From contig CM038468.1 in NCBI GenBank assembly GCA_021464415.1, positions 6,014,001-6,078,000 on the forward strand: a stretch of 64,000 nt of DNA. The letters run 5' to 3'. The position numbers and the translations under genes are program-made. Every line of letters begins with the position of its first letter. Position 1 is the stretch's first letter. This stretch comes from Lonicera japonica (lineage: Eukaryota > Streptophyta > Magnoliopsida > Dipsacales > Caprifoliaceae). The notes under the pieces are model-generated. The model was not told the DNA's origin. It was given only the letters and a program-made list of their open reading frames with translations, and did no database searches. Positions 36,230-48,617 of this stretch are shown one piece after another.

Positions 36230-36735
36230 TGGAAGACCCAATGTGGATACTTTGATGGAATGGCATCTCCAAAGACTCTTCTCACATTCTCATTCAATAC
36301 ATATACTTTGACAGAATGGCATCTTCAAAGACTCATCTCATATTATCATCCAAATGCGGACGCTTTGATGAATTAGTATCTCTAGAAGGCTTGTCTTTCA
36401 TCCTCACCTGGCCAATCACACAGGCAACAACAACTGATCCATCCCAGGCTAATGAAATCAAAGATGCATTGAAAGAAGCTAGACCGCATCATTATCTCTC
36501 ATTAGCCTTGCAAAGTGAATGAATCATAGTCATCAAGATTTGGAATAATCTAATCAAACCAGAACGTGTTCTACGGATGAAGTTTTTCACTGAGGGTAAA
36601 TGTACAAACCGACTGATGCATCTGAAGCCTTACAAAGTGAACGAGTCATAATCATCAAATGCAGAATAACCTAATCAAAGCAGAATACGTCGAACGGATG
36701 AAGCCTCTCACCGAGGGTAGAAGTACAATCCATAA
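36230..36735 (+). repeat. Tandem repeats in the element's 3' region: 60-70-bp and about 125-bp units (first copy)
   Basis: Two to three diverged copies of 'tactttgatggaatggcatct' with following text lie at 36230-36390. A doublet of about 125 bp at 36480-36730 shares 'gaatcatagtcatca', 'cctaatcaaa' and 'gagggtaaatgtacaa'-like phrases. Variable tandem repeats in the 3' untranslated region are known in Ogre-lineage elements. Confidence 0.75.
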
Positions 36736-37385
36736 TTCAGTGGTAATTTAGAAAAAATCTAGCACCGGTTGAACTCTAAGATGGGGCGCATGTGTTATTT
36801 TCGTATAAAAATTGGGGGTATTTTAAACTGGGGGTGATGTTAAAATCTGAAAACTTTACAAAAATATTTTCATAAATCAAAATCGCGCAAAGGCCACCAG
36901 ACCCACCGCATTGCATGCATATCTCATGTTTTCTACCATAAAAGACATATTCACATAATTTTCTCAAAAAATTTGAATTGAAATATGCCCGTATATGTCG
37001 GCAAATCTTGTGTGCCAAAGGCTACATTATACACCACGAATGACCTTCCAATGAAGGCCAAATTGTTATCTGATGATACATCAATCTTCATCAGAACCCT
37101 TCAACCTCAGGGGGTCCCTCAAAATTCACACATACCCATTCATCGTCAATAAAAGCGCATCATACAGAAACGGTCGTGGCTGATCATCACGAAATATATG
37201 ACCAACTGGATTGCTAAAAAGTAAGTATGTGAGCAAGAAAGAGATATGCTAAGGAGAAAATGAAAAGTTTGAAAGTTTAAATGGAAGAAGGTGACATTTT
37301 TGTTGCCCAGCTCACGCTGTCATTTGGGCACTTGTTGTATGACAAGTTCATTGTCACACAACAAGTGGGGGGTAATCCCAAACGA
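36736..37385. other. Element 3' untranslated sequence (first copy)
   Basis: No coding region or clear repeat, apart from a short inverted pair 'acttgttgtatgacaagt'/'acaacaagt' at about 37330-37367. Belongs to the gag-only element. Confidence 0.5.
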
Positions 37386-37728
37386 CAAGACCAATAAAAT
37401 TTTTATAAATTTTTGCGAAATTGACTCCTTGGATGTTTAAAAGACTTTCTGGTTAGTTTCCTAAGATGAACAGACTGAGAATCACTAACACAAGCACGAC
37501 GAAGTAAAATACAAAGCCCAAAAGCTAAATTTTAAGATCTATGGTGGAGCCGAGGACAAGACCAATAAAGTTTTGACAAAATTTTTGCGAAATTGACTCC
37601 TTGGACGTCTAAAAGACTTTTTGGTTAATTTTCTAAGATGAACAGACTGAGAATAACTAACACAAGCACGGCGAACTAAGATACAAAGCCCAAAAGCTGA
37701 ATTTTGAGATCGGTGGTGGAGCCGAGCT
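37386..37728 (+). repeat. 171-bp tandem doublet in the element's 3' region (first copy)
   Basis: Units 37386-37556 and 37557-37728 both start 'caagaccaataaa' and end 'ggtggagccgag', with mild divergence. The second copy is at 54649-54990. Antisense ORFs across it are not genes. Confidence 0.88.
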
Positions 37729-38531
37729 TTGAGGAATGATCAGTCCTAGACACAGTTCAAATCTGGCAAAAAAAGAAGGTGTAAAAGAGGAATCGGGTAC
37801 AAGAAAAAATTGAAAAAGTAGAAAAAGGTAAAACCCCGTTGGTCCAAGTGAGGAAAGTGAGAAAAACATAAAGGAAGAAAAATCAGCAAGGAGAGCCACA
37901 CTAAGAGTGACAGCTGTGCCAAAAGGCGGAGGGCTACATCTTAGGTGAGTAAGGCTCCAGTCTGGAAAAAAAGAAGAAGAAAAAAAATCCGAAAGCCAAA
38001 ACAATGGGCTAGATATTCTCAAAAATAATGCAAATGAGGGAGCAATAAGGGCATCAAAAAATAGAAAATGATGCAGGACCAACACCTTCCTCTGATAAGC
38101 TAGAGGGTAATTGGACAAGGAACTGAGATTTTTAGAAGAGTTTTATCCCCATGTTCAAAGAAATGAAGCCATAGGGTAGACTTGAGAACTGAGTCCACCA
38201 CTATGCACGAAAGTCTGAGATTCAAAGAGAACCAACCCAATTTCTTGATGACAGAAGAAGAGTCAAACTGAGGGTAAGAACATGTTTTGAAAAAGGCAAC
38301 ACTTGAACTTTCTATATTCTCTTTAGCATAACTTTCTTGCCACAAGATGAGTAGGCATTTATGATCAACGGCCAAGAGCATAGGCAACGCAAGAAGAATC
38401 GTCAATGGATAGGAGAAAATATGGGCCGATATCCTCAAGAACACGTCTCAAATTATGTTATGTGACATAAAGTTGATGGAATAATATGATTCTAAAGAAG
38501 GCCCTACTGACGGAATCAATGCTAACCCTAG

Positions 38532-39290
38532 ACTGTGACAGCAAGATGGTGCGACATGTGCCGACCCCGCCGCTCTTGGCAGTCTTAACATCACCTATTT
38601 TGGCTGTGCCAACAAGTACGAAGTCTTATCATGAAGACCTCTCGCTCTTGGAAGTCACTAACATGTCATACCTTCTGAGGGTGGCCAGGAGTGCCATTTC
38701 TTGGAAGCCGTCATAAGGGAATGTCTCCTGACGTTCAGCCTTAAACTATGTCAGCAAGATGGTGCGACAGGTGCTGACCCCGCCGCTCTTGGTAGTCTCT
38801 AACGCAACCTTTTCAGGCTGTGCCAGCAAGATGGTGCGAGAGGTGCAGACCCCCCACTCTTGGCAGTTGCTAACATATCATACCTTTCTTTCCCTTTTGG
38901 ATGCGTTCCATGGGAATTTATAAGTCAACCCAGATCGTGTCAGCAAGATGACATCCTATCGCGAGGACCAATCACTCTTGGCAATCTTAACTCAACCTTT
39001 TCAGGCTGTGCCAGCAAGATGGTGCGAGAGGTGCAGACCCCCCACTCTTGGCACTCGCTAATATGACATTCCTTCTGAGGGTGGCTAGGAGTGCCATTTC
39101 TTGGAAAACTATCACGAAGGAATATCTCCTGATAGACAACCTCGGTTATACCAGAAGATGGTGCGACAGGTGCCGACCCAACCACTCTTGGTAACCAATA
39201 ACATCCTCCCAAGAACTAGGGAGTTTTACCACATGGTTATGCCAGCAAGATAGTGCGATAGGAGCAAACCCCGCTACTCTTGGTAACCTT
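38532..39290 (+). repeat. Interspersed minisatellite 'cagcaagatggtgcga' in the element's 3' region (first copy)
   Basis: Seven diverged occurrences of a motif of about 50 bp (cagcaagatggtgcga ... accc ... ctcttgg) near 38537, 38750, 38824, 38941, 39009, 39150 and 39243. Spacers include a repeated 'gagggtggccaggagtgcca' (38678 and 39077). The array continues to the hairpin before the 3' LTR. Confidence 0.88.
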
Positions 39291-39697
39291 TTCTTCTCAA
39301 GAAGAATGGGAAATTTTATCACGATGAAGTCAGGAAGGTGTCATTCTAAAAGAATCTGAATTCCGAGAACTTTTTCAACAACACAAAGAATGAGAAGTAT
39401 TCATGAGGATAGCTGGTCAGAGGGTGAATGGTAAGATTGGTGCATCCCAATATGAGGGTAAACATCATAATCCAAAAAATTCAAAGAAATTGAGATGGAT
39501 TCCTGAGGGTAGACAATGTATTTATCGATGGGGGGGGGGTATTAAAGATTACTCAAGAGGGGGGGTCATTGGTATCAATAATAGCAACTCACAAAATTCT
39601 CCTACCATGAGGGTATATTTCGATTCACAGATTTTTCATCAATAAAACAACAATTGAGATTCACACGAGAGTCGTGAATTGTTGCCTTCTTATTATT

Positions 39698-39731
39698 GTC
39701 CCAGAATCCTTGCGAGCAAGAATCCTGGGAC
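39698..39731. repeat. Hairpin just before the 3' LTR (first copy)
   Basis: Arms gtcccagaatccttgc (39698-39713) and gcaagaatcctgggac (39716-39731) pair at 14 of 16 positions with a two-base loop, ending nine bases before the 3' LTR. The usual polypurine tract is weak here ('aagaggg'), so the structure occupies the place of an important replication signal. Confidence 0.75.
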
Positions 39732-39740
39732 AAGAGGGTC

Positions 39741-40112
39741 TGTGAACTCCCCAATCGACTACTCTCGTGGGAACCTAACAAGCATTCCGTATCAAGTCTT
39801 GAGTCGTCATGCATATAAGAGACCATTAGGAAAAATACTGATTTTTGACGCATCAGGAATCTACCACATCCATGTCGCCACTTAACTTACTAGGACGGGG
39901 ATCAACCTGCCCGTACGGTTGGCCATACCCTAGACGCATGGTTGGCTTCCCAACCGTACGGTTGAGCCGCAGCTTAAAACCGCAGGCCTTAGCTGCAGCC
40001 CTCTTTAGCCGTACAGCTGGCTCCTAGCATGTCATTTTTCTGCATTTTTTCAGATGAAACAGGATAATTTAGGCTCTCATTTGAGGCCTTTCAACATCCA
40101 AGAGTTTTTAAA
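39741..40112 (+). repeat. 3' LTR, partial, ending at the gap (first copy)
   Basis: Starts TGTGAACTCCCC as in the second copy at 57017. Quality falls toward the gap: from about 39385 to 40112 it differs from the second copy by many indels, for example a run of ten G near 39530. This suggests an uncorrected contig end. Confidence 0.85.
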
Positions 40113-40212
40113 NNNNNNNNNNNNNNNNNNNNNNNNNNNNNNNNNNNNNNNNNNNNNNNNNNNNNNNNNNNNNNNNNNNNNNNNNNNNNNNNNNNNNNNN
40201 NNNNNNNNNNNN
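40113..40212. other. Assembly gap of exactly 100 N
   Basis: One hundred N. Fixed-size runs of 100 commonly mark scaffold joins of unknown length. The left contig ends inside a 3' LTR. The right contig starts with sequence identical to 22949 onward. Confidence 0.98.
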
Positions 40213-40604
40213 TAAGAGATAGAATTGAAGAACCTAAGAACCCGAAAACAAAAAGTTAGTGAACCTTTAAACAAGATTGCATCATTAATACTTTTTCTTG
40301 AGAGTAATTTTTCTAATAAAATGGTACCAAATTAATTAGCTTTTTATTGACGTTAAGTTTTTTAAAGAAAAATGCACCATATTTTTTGTTAAAAGTTTTT
40401 CACAATTCGCTAGAATGTCTATAAGTGCAATTAATTTTTAATTTATTTAGATTTTTTTAGTGGATCATTACATAATATTTTTGTCATCATTAAATCTTCA
40501 CAACAGTGGTGGTGACAAGATTATGTTCTCATCATTTTTCTCTTGCATGCTTTGGATAAATCAATACTATTTCTTTTTTGACAAAAAAGTTAGTGCAATC
40601 AATG
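40213..40604. other. Repeat of the gene flank after the gap
   Basis: Corresponds base for base, apart from rare substitutions, to 22949-23340. No gene. The small 82-codon ORF at 40460 is identical to the one at 23196 and has no known domain. Confidence 0.9.
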
Positions 40605-41452
40605 TGTTAGAATATTCTATTTTAGTTTTATTCCTTATTGTATTAGGTTTATGTTTCCTTTTCTTATTAGGTTCTTATTCTCGTTGTATTGTGTTTCCCT
40701 ATAAATAGAGCTTCCCTTGTACCAATATTATATAAGCAATCATAGAATTCTCTTTTTATTTTCAAGTTGGTATGAGAGGGATTCAATCCTCACAATCATT
40801 CATCAAACCTTAGACCCATCCATACAAAATCATACCTCGATTTCACAGCAGAAAATTTTTTTTTGTTAACCTCGAAATAGAACCAAAACCACGATCGCAC
40901 TCATACCTTATCGAAATCACCAACCCAAACCACATATCTCAATCCCAGACCACATATCTCATCGTCTAAGAAGGATGATCACTATCCCAAAAAAACCTGC
41001 CACGCGCCCTGCGCGCCATATTCATCTCGCCACCACCGTTCACACACTGACCTTACGCCGTTAGCTATTGTACATGATGTGCGCCGTTAGTTACTGTTCA
41101 TGACGCCATTATTGATGCCGTTAGTTTGCAGTTTTTTTGGTTAAACAGGTTTAGCAACGAGTTTTTTGACCGGTTTTGCTCTTTTTTAATTGGTTTTCTC
41201 AGACCTAATACTGGTTCTTGAGGTTTTCAACTACTCTGGACACAACCACAGTCTCGGTTTTTTTAAATTCAATTTCTATATCACAAAACTAGGTCCAGTG
41301 CATTATTTCTTATATCAGTTAAGTTATTTTTTTATCAATTCTTACCTATATTAGATCGGTTCCTAGGGTTTTTAAACGTCCTAATCTTAAATTCAACCTC
41401 CATCTATCCAAAATGTGCTTCTAGTCTTAAGTCTTATTCATAATACTACATA

Positions 41453-42184
41453 ATGGCTATTAGTGAATCATCAAAGAAGGAAAACTCATCGATCATCGTT
41501 CAGACTGAAAGTTCCACATACAACATCAGGGTTACGTTAGATGAAACAAATTATGATATGTGGTCTCAACTCATGGAGACGCACATTACAGAAAAACAAA
41601 AATTATCGTTTATTCGCAGTAGGACTCAAATTTCGAAAGAAGGAACTCTAGAATATGAAGCATGGTATCCAGACAATCAGAGAGTGAAAAGATGGCTTCT
41701 GATGTCCATGACACCGAAGATTATAAAGTGATACATTCGGGTTCCTATCGCACGAGAAATTTGGAAGTCCCTATTTAAAGCCATCTATGATGGAGCTGAC
41801 GAGTTACAAAATCAGAAGGCATTTACAGCCAAACAAAGTGACAGATCTCTCTCTGAGTATCATGGGGAACTAACCGAAATTTTAAGCGAATTGGATTATC
41901 GCGATAAAGTGGTAATGAAAAATCCGAATGATATCAAATTTTACAAAAAGTCAATTCAGCGTTTGCAAGTTCACATATTTCTTGTAGGGTTCGACAACAA
42001 ACTTGAACAGATCCGTGGTGAAATCTTACAAAAACATCCTATTCCAAAATTAGAAGAAAAGTATGCACTGGTTCATCAAGAAGACGTCATGCGAAAAACT
42101 ATGAATAATGATGTTGTTAATATCGTTGTTGCAACCATAGTAGCTCGCGATCGTGTCTCACAAAATAACCAAGATCAGTTCTGA
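41453..42184 (+). pseudogene. copia gag remnant (second copy)
   Basis: Open 41453-41731 and 41891-42184, with a stop and frame change between. It reads LDETNYDMWSQLMETHI, YRDKVVMKNPNDIKFYKKSI and LQVHIFLVGFDNKLEQIRGE. It lacks the stop present at 24682 in the first copy, but shares the TGA/frame break after MTPKII. Confidence 0.85.
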
Positions 42185-42263
42185 AAGAACTCGAATTGGT
42201 AGAATCAAGAAAACCAAACTCGTGACTCGCAACCAAAAGATCGATGAAGCAAGTCTCAATATT

Positions 42264-42754
42264 CTCCTTGTTCGGTATGTGGACAAACCGAACAGTCTAA
42301 AAAGGGGCGCTATCTAGTAATTGGCTATTGGGACTGGTGGGATCATTCTCATGATCGCCGTTCAAATAATAAAAATGAAAGTGATGCTAAGAAGGCCTCC
42401 GGATTGCTTATCGCAGCTAAAATACCTGGTAAGGCTTTAAATTTTGCATATGTTTTGAATAATACATGGATAATTGATTCTGGTGCTACCGATCATATGT
42501 CATTCGATTCTAGACATGTTACTAATTTTACCCCATCATCCAACAATTTCATTTCCACAGCTAATGATGATCTAGTCCCCGTTATTGGTGAAGGAATAGT
42601 TCTTTTATTCGATTCAATGAATTTAAACTCTGTGCTTATAGTTCCCTCACTCAATTATAATTTATTGTATGTTACTCAAATTACTAATGATCTAAATTGT
42701 ATTGTGATTTTTTAGCCTACTTATTGTGTTTTTAAGGATATTCAGACAAGGCAG
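42264..42754 (+). pseudogene. copia zinc knuckle and protease remnant (second copy)
   Basis: Open from 42404 through the WIIDSGATDHMS protease active site to a stop at 42713-42715. The damaged knuckle lies upstream in another frame. Otherwise as in the first copy. Confidence 0.8.
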
Positions 42755-42853
42755 GAGATTGTTATGGGATTAGGCGGGGCAAATTGTATTACTTGGACTT
42801 GAAAGTGAATAGCATAAACCAATTACAACAGGCCCTACAAAGTAATACTACCC

Positions 42854-44904
42854 GAGGGAGAAAAGTTGAAGATGAAATTTGGTTGTGGCATCGTCATTTG
42901 GGTCATGCATCATTTAGCTAATTAAAGAAATTATTTCCTAAACTTTTAAAAGTGTCGATATTTCTGTTTTTTAGTGTAAAACATGTGAACTGGCAAAGAG
43001 TCATCTTACTTCTTTTTCATCATCATTAAATAAATGCTCAGTTCCTTTTATGTTAATTCACTCTGATGTCTGGGGCCCATCTTCTAATAATTTCTTTGAA
43101 TAGTTTCCATTGGTTTGTTACTTTTATTGATGATTGCACTAGAATGACGTGCATATGATCTATAAAGTCTAAGAGTGAAGTTAGGTCTTTGTTTCAGCGA
43201 TTTCATAAATAAATTAGTACGTGTGAACACTTCAATCCATGACTCTCGTGTAAACCTAACAATCATTTCACATCAAGTCTTGAATCATCATGCATACAGG
43301 AGACCATTAGAAAAAAATCTTGATTTTCGAGCACGTTAGGATTCTACCACAATCTTTGTTGCCACTTCGCTTATTAGGACGGGGATCGACCTGCCCGATC
43401 AGGTTGCGGGGTCCGGGGCAGCGCCCCGTTAAAAATTAATTTTTTGATAGCCAGCCGCACACTCCCCAACCACACGGTTGGCCGTACCCTAGCCACACGA
43501 TTGGCTTCGAGCCGCAAGCTCGAGCCACGTACCCTAGCCGTATGCCTTAGCCGTACGGCTGGCTCCTAGCTGCGCGGCTATCCATGTCATTTTTCTGCAT
43601 TTTTTTCCTATAAATAGGACCTTTGGGCTCTCATTTTAGGCATCAACACTCAATAGAGTTTTTTGAGAGGGGAAGCGCTGTCAAGATCATTAGATAGAGT
43701 TTTTAAAGAGAGAAAATTTTAAAGAGAAAGAGTTTTTAGAGAGAGAAAGTTGGAGAGAGAAAATTCTAGAGAGAAAGAGGCAATCAAGGCAAGGTTCTCA
43801 TTTTTTCTTCAAGCACATTAGGTACGTCTTTATACAACCTTTTTGAATTTCAATACCGCATTTCAATACCAGTTTTAATACAGAAAATTAGTTAACTTAC
43901 AAAGAAGTTCACTACTTTTACAAAATTTGTTTTGACACGTTTTCAAAACAAAACAAAAAACATAAAAACAGTTTCCAAACAAATGGAACTACGAGACTCT
44001 GATTTCATTTTACGAACAAATACGTAGGCGCTCACAAAGCTCGAGTCTGATTTCAAAACGCTATCTTAAATTGAATTTATCCGGAAAGGACTATTCTGAA
44101 AATTATTCAAACTACTTACAAGATATCTAAAATATGAATTAAATACATGATCCATTAAGAGACCGAAAGGGCGAATTGGGTGCCTAACACCTTCCTAATT
44201 CATAACGTAGTTCCCGAACCCTGGGAAAATGAATTATCAATGAATCTCTGATTTCAAAACATATGAAAGATAATTCGTTTTCGAATCGTCCTTCGTACGA
44301 CCTTTTGTTTGTTTTCTCGTAAAACAAACTGGCGACTTTACAAAACATGTATTTCTTGAAAACAAAGAAAACAGAGAACGGAGGATACCTCTCGAGTCGA
44401 AGGTCCGGATTCTCACAGTACGCAATATAATGCTACTATCCAGGTACTTCGAAGTGTTAATGGAGGTGAATATATGGCTACCACTTTACAAGAGTATTTT
44501 AAAAATCATGAAATTGTCCATCAAACTACCTGCATGTATACACCTCAACAGTAGTACGGGCCTTATTACTTGGGGCTAATGCTCCGGTGTCTTAGTAGGG
44601 TAAAGTTCTCTACTCTGTCATACATTTGATCAATCATGTTTTGTCAGTAATTCTTGACTTTCAAACACCATTCAATGTTCTCCATAAAGCAGTCTCGGTT
44701 CCTAAAGCATCAAATTTGCCTCTATGAATATTTGGTTGTATTGCATTTGTTCACTTACCTAAAAAACACGATAACAAGTTCAAATCCCGTGCGCTCAAAT
44801 GTGCATTTGTGGGTTTCGCATCTAATCAAAAAAAGTATCGCTGTTATCATCCTTCGTCATGAAAAATGCACGTGACCAAGGATGTCGTATTTCATGAAGG
44901 AGAG
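42854..44904 (+). pseudogene. copia integrase remnant split by a solo LTR (second copy)
   Basis: Same stops and the same Asp-to-Val change in the SVNGGEY motif as the first copy, showing that both descend from one already dead element. Confidence 0.8.
43222..44417 (+). mobile_element. Solo LTR of the Ogre-type family inside copia integrase (second copy)
   Basis: 1196 bp with GTACG duplicated at 43217-43221 and 44418-44422, matching 25958-27153 at offset 17264. Confidence 0.93.
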
Positions 44905-45002
44905 ATGTACTTTCATTAGACTGAACTTTAGGGGGAGCACTATAGTGAAGTTCAAACTCTTGATTGTAGTAATGTCGACGAGCTAATTTAGGTTGAAGTC
45001 TC

Positions 45003-46014
45003 ATGACTTGGACTGATGACTCATTTTCTGGATCGCCTCTTTCAAGTTTGCGGAGTCCAAGCTTACCATTGCCTCCGCCTGACACAAATAACCAATCATC
45101 TCTCTATGACATGTCTGCATCTGAATATCAGGAAGCTTCTCCTAAATCTCCTAGAAAACAACTCCCTTCCCAAAAGAATAGAGGTATTCCTAAACTAGCA
45201 TATGAACCTAATTTCACCAGTAAAGCCAAATACCCCATGAGTAACTATGTGTCTTATGATAGGCTGTTTGAATCGAATAAGTCATTTGTAAATCAGTTAT
45301 TCTTTGTATCTATTCCTAATAGTGTGCAGAAAGCCTTTAACGATCCAACATGGAAAGCGTCTTCTGATGAGGAGATGAGATCCTTAAAGAAGAATGGCAC
45401 GTGGGATATAGTTGAATTGCCGCCAGAAAAAAGGCGTGTTGGTTGCAAATGGGTGTATACGGTGAAATATAAAGCAGATGGAACCATCAAAAGATACAAA
45501 GCACGACTAATAGCGAAAGGCTACACCCAGACACATGGGATCGATTATCTGGAGACATTTGCACCAGTGGCAAAAATTAATACTGTGCAGGTCTTGCTCT
45601 CTTTAGCAACAAATTTGGACTGGCCACTACAACAATTTTACGTAAATAATGCATTCTTACATGGGGACGTGGAGGAAGAGGTACATGGAATTCCCACCTG
45701 GGTTTGAAGTTCCTGTGAATTATCAAAATAAAGTGTGAAAATTGAAAAAGTCTTTGTATGGTTTGAAACAATCTCTGAGAGCTTAATTTAGAAGATTCGC
45801 TAGATCAATGAAAATTTTTGGTTACAAATAGAGCAATTTCGATCATATCATACGTTGTTTTTGAAGAAATGCCATAGAAAGATCACAACACTTATTGTGT
45901 ATGTTGATGACATGGTGGTTACTGGAAATGATCCACAAGAACGAGAAGCACTAAAGAAATATCTATCTCGGGATGTTCAAGATGAAAGATCTTGGCGAAT
46001 TGAAGTATTTTTAG
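45003..46014 (+). pseudogene. copia reverse transcriptase remnant (second copy)
   Basis: Open 45003-45707, then frameshifted to 45855-46091. It shares the Tyr at the first catalytic position, the retained YVDDMVV motif and the truncation point with the first copy. Confidence 0.88.
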
Positions 46015-46019
46015 GGAAT

Positions 46020-48612
46020 TTCAGCATCGACTACACCACACCGGGCTTGCACGAACCTCGATCACCCATTAGATTTGGGTCATTACAATAAAAATCCATA
46101 TAATAATTTTTGTAATAATATCCTTATCAGTGATGTATAGATACACCATGACTAAACATTAAACAATAGTTAGGATGATAACTCTAAGATGCACTAGAAT
46201 ATGTAAGGGTAAAAGACCAAAAAAAAACAATGAACTTTACCCATTTTGTAAAAAAGTGTAAAGTTCATTGTACTTTTTGGCCTTTTACCCAATATGTAAC
46301 AAATTAAATTATGGAAGAAGATAAAGTAGGTTAGCTTAGTTGGGAGGCGTCCACTAGATTTTGGAGGGATACTAGCTTAATTTGGGTCTCGCCAAAGGGG
46401 AGTATGAGGTGGGGTTTGTTTTGTTTGTAGTTAGAAGGACTTAGACCTCCTTTTAAAATAAAAAATTAATTGGAAGTAAGAGAAAATATTTTTTATGTAC
46501 CTAATGATGTGTTAGATGCAAAAACCACCCTCTCAATAGTTACATGAGCAACCACCCTCAAGTTCTTCTTCTTGGCCTTATTGAGTAGCTCGACGGCCCC
46601 ATGTTGCGTGCTGGTCCGATCAAATGTCGAACTGATAATCTTTGTTCCTTGAAAATGCTCAAGAGTCAACCCATTATAGGGACGAATACTGGATTGCAAC
46701 AATGCTATCTTCGTAGACATTTGCCAAGAATTTATTCGATCTGTTTTAGTAACAATAGCCTCTTCAACCCATTTGTATGCACTCTTAAAAAAACTCATGT
46801 TCCATTCTATTCCCGATTCATTATAAAAGTCTTCATCGGCTCTCGAATAAATACCAGCATCTATCATACTAGTACCACTCAAAACTCATCCCCTCGCATT
46901 TAGTACGGCATCTTTTGATGTGAAGGTTTGTGCTGGTGAGTTTATATTATCCGTTGGCAATTGATTGGCTACTAAATTTTCTTCAAGTAGGACGTTAGGG
47001 TCGTTCAAAGCAACACCGCCTCGTTCAAGAAGTAAGACAAAGTAATTTCCAGATAGAGTGGTTGCTAAAGGGCAACCGGTTATGCCACCTCCAACAACTA
47101 TGTAGTCATATACTTCCTCCGAGGGGGACTCTGTGGCGTTGTACACAAATTGTAGGTAACTTGAATCTGCATTAATGTGCAAGAAGATAAACATGTTATT
47201 CTTTTCGATTTGTTGTTATTACATACATGAGAATTGAACACTTTCCCTTCTCTCCTAATCTCTGATATCAACCAGTATAAGCACTATGCTCTAAGGCAAT
47301 TGATAGATAAACATGTTATTAACCAAAGAAATCATAGCAATAAAAACCATGTCCTTTTCCTTACCATCAAAAATAGATTACGCCAATCCATACAAAACTC
47401 ATACTTCATTATACTTATTTTATACCTATCTACCATTACAGATGTTCTTATCACTGAAACTATATATGATCAAAAGATTATTTTTATTAACTCCCAACTT
47501 CGCTGTAAAATTTACGAATTACCAAAAATAAATAAATTATGCTAGTATATCTCTTGACCAGACATGGATATTAGCAAAAAGAAAGAACGAAAAGAGAAAT
47601 TTAGTGGCTAGCCTTGATCAAGATCATTAGCTTGAACTTCTAAGAGGATTCTTGGTTGAAGGGCAATAGAGAACATGAGTGAAAACATAAGTGCAAATTG
47701 CACTCTTTGTGTAGCCATCTTTCCTCTACACGAGAGAGAGAGAGAGAGGGGGAGAGAGATTGTGAATATTTATGTACTTATTTTTAGCAATTTATAGAAT
47801 TCAAGGGTACAAGTTATGGCAGTTCCAGTCTTTGTCTCCAGATATAGAGGATCTTATATGAAGATTGAAACTTGGATTTTTTCATATACAAATATATTTT
47901 TTTGTTCTTATTTTAATACAATAAAAGGTTTGATACCAAGTTCAATCTTTTTTGTTATAAGGAAGAGAATAATGGATAGATTAATATAGATACTTAATTA
48001 AGCTATATTATACTAGAATTGAAAACCAACACTAAACAAGTAAAAAATTTAATATTAACTACAACCCTGGTCGGTCTTGGGTTGGATAGGCCCTCATATA
48101 TGCATAAGTATGACACTGGTTTCATCTCCCTCCCCCCCAAGAGCATATTTAGAATTTTTTGGATAGGTAGACTAATGTAGATACATAACTAGGTTGGACC
48201 AGACTAAAGTTGAAAACATTGTATTACCACATTGAAAAAATAAATTGAGTTGAACTCCAGACGATCAATCGGAGGTTGGTTCTGCCCTTGCTTCCCCCTC
48301 CTTCACTTATAGTTGTAATAATAAAGAATTTTATATTGTAATTTACAAGAAGAAAAGACTTACATGTTATAGAAAATATAAAGCAATGCATTCTGTAGTA
48401 AGTTCTTCTCAATTTTATAATTAATCAATTCAATTAATTGTTAGATTGAATTGGCATTCTAGTTGCGTCCTTAATTTAATAATCTGATATGATTTTTAGG
48501 GATACTTTTTCTTATACTTTTAAGTGTACTTTATTTATATTTTGTATGTTAGGTTTTAGACTGCTAAATAACTCGTTTAACTAGTTAAAAATGGTCATGT
48601 CTATTTAAATAA
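46020..48612 (-). pseudogene. (R)-mandelonitrile lyase-like pseudogene, promoter plus exons 1-2 (second copy)
   Basis: Exon 1 is 47718-47613 and exon 2 is 47166-46501, with the same TGA at 46886-46888 and the same loss of exons 3-4 by fusion to copia. The TATA box is at 47789-47796. A few base differences from the first copy exist, for example one extra G near 46400 and substitutions at 46540-46613. No functional enzyme can be made. Confidence 0.92.
46207..46290. repeat. 84-bp intronic hairpin, inverted orientation (second copy)
   Basis: Same as 28943-29026 and reverse-complementary to 19422-19504. Confidence 0.9.
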
Positions 48613-48617
48613 TTAGT

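Larger units (their letters stand above)
31354..40112 (+). mobile_element. Gag-only Ogre/Tat-type LTR element (first copy, cut by the gap)
   Basis: 5' LTR, Ogre-type primer-binding site, gag, a long 3' untranslated region rich in tandem repeats, then a 3' LTR start at 39741 that ends at the assembly gap. No protease, reverse transcriptase, RNase H or integrase lies between gag (to about 35400) and the post-pol-like text at about 35420-35490. It therefore fits the non-autonomous 'TR-GAG' type, dependent on proteins from another element. The target duplication TTAGT is at 31349-31353 and can be matched only in the second copy. Confidence 0.88.
40605..46020 (+). mobile_element. 3'-truncated Ty1/copia element (second copy)
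   Basis: Offset 17264 from the first copy. The 5' LTR is 40605-40764. It has the same order, the same nested solo LTR, and the same fusion to oxidoreductase intron 2. It is slightly less damaged: gag codons at 41946 and the linker to protease from 42404 are open here but broken in the first copy. Confidence 0.9.

Noticed and set aside
37657..38444. Antisense ORFs of 114-153 codons with hydrophobic sequence
   Set aside because: They lie in the purine-rich 3' untranslated repeats of the gag-only element; the Phe/Ser/Leu-rich text is what GA-rich DNA gives in antisense.
38532..39290. CRISPR-like array
   Set aside because: Repeats are diverged, spacers uneven and themselves repeated, in a plant retroelement; it is a minisatellite.
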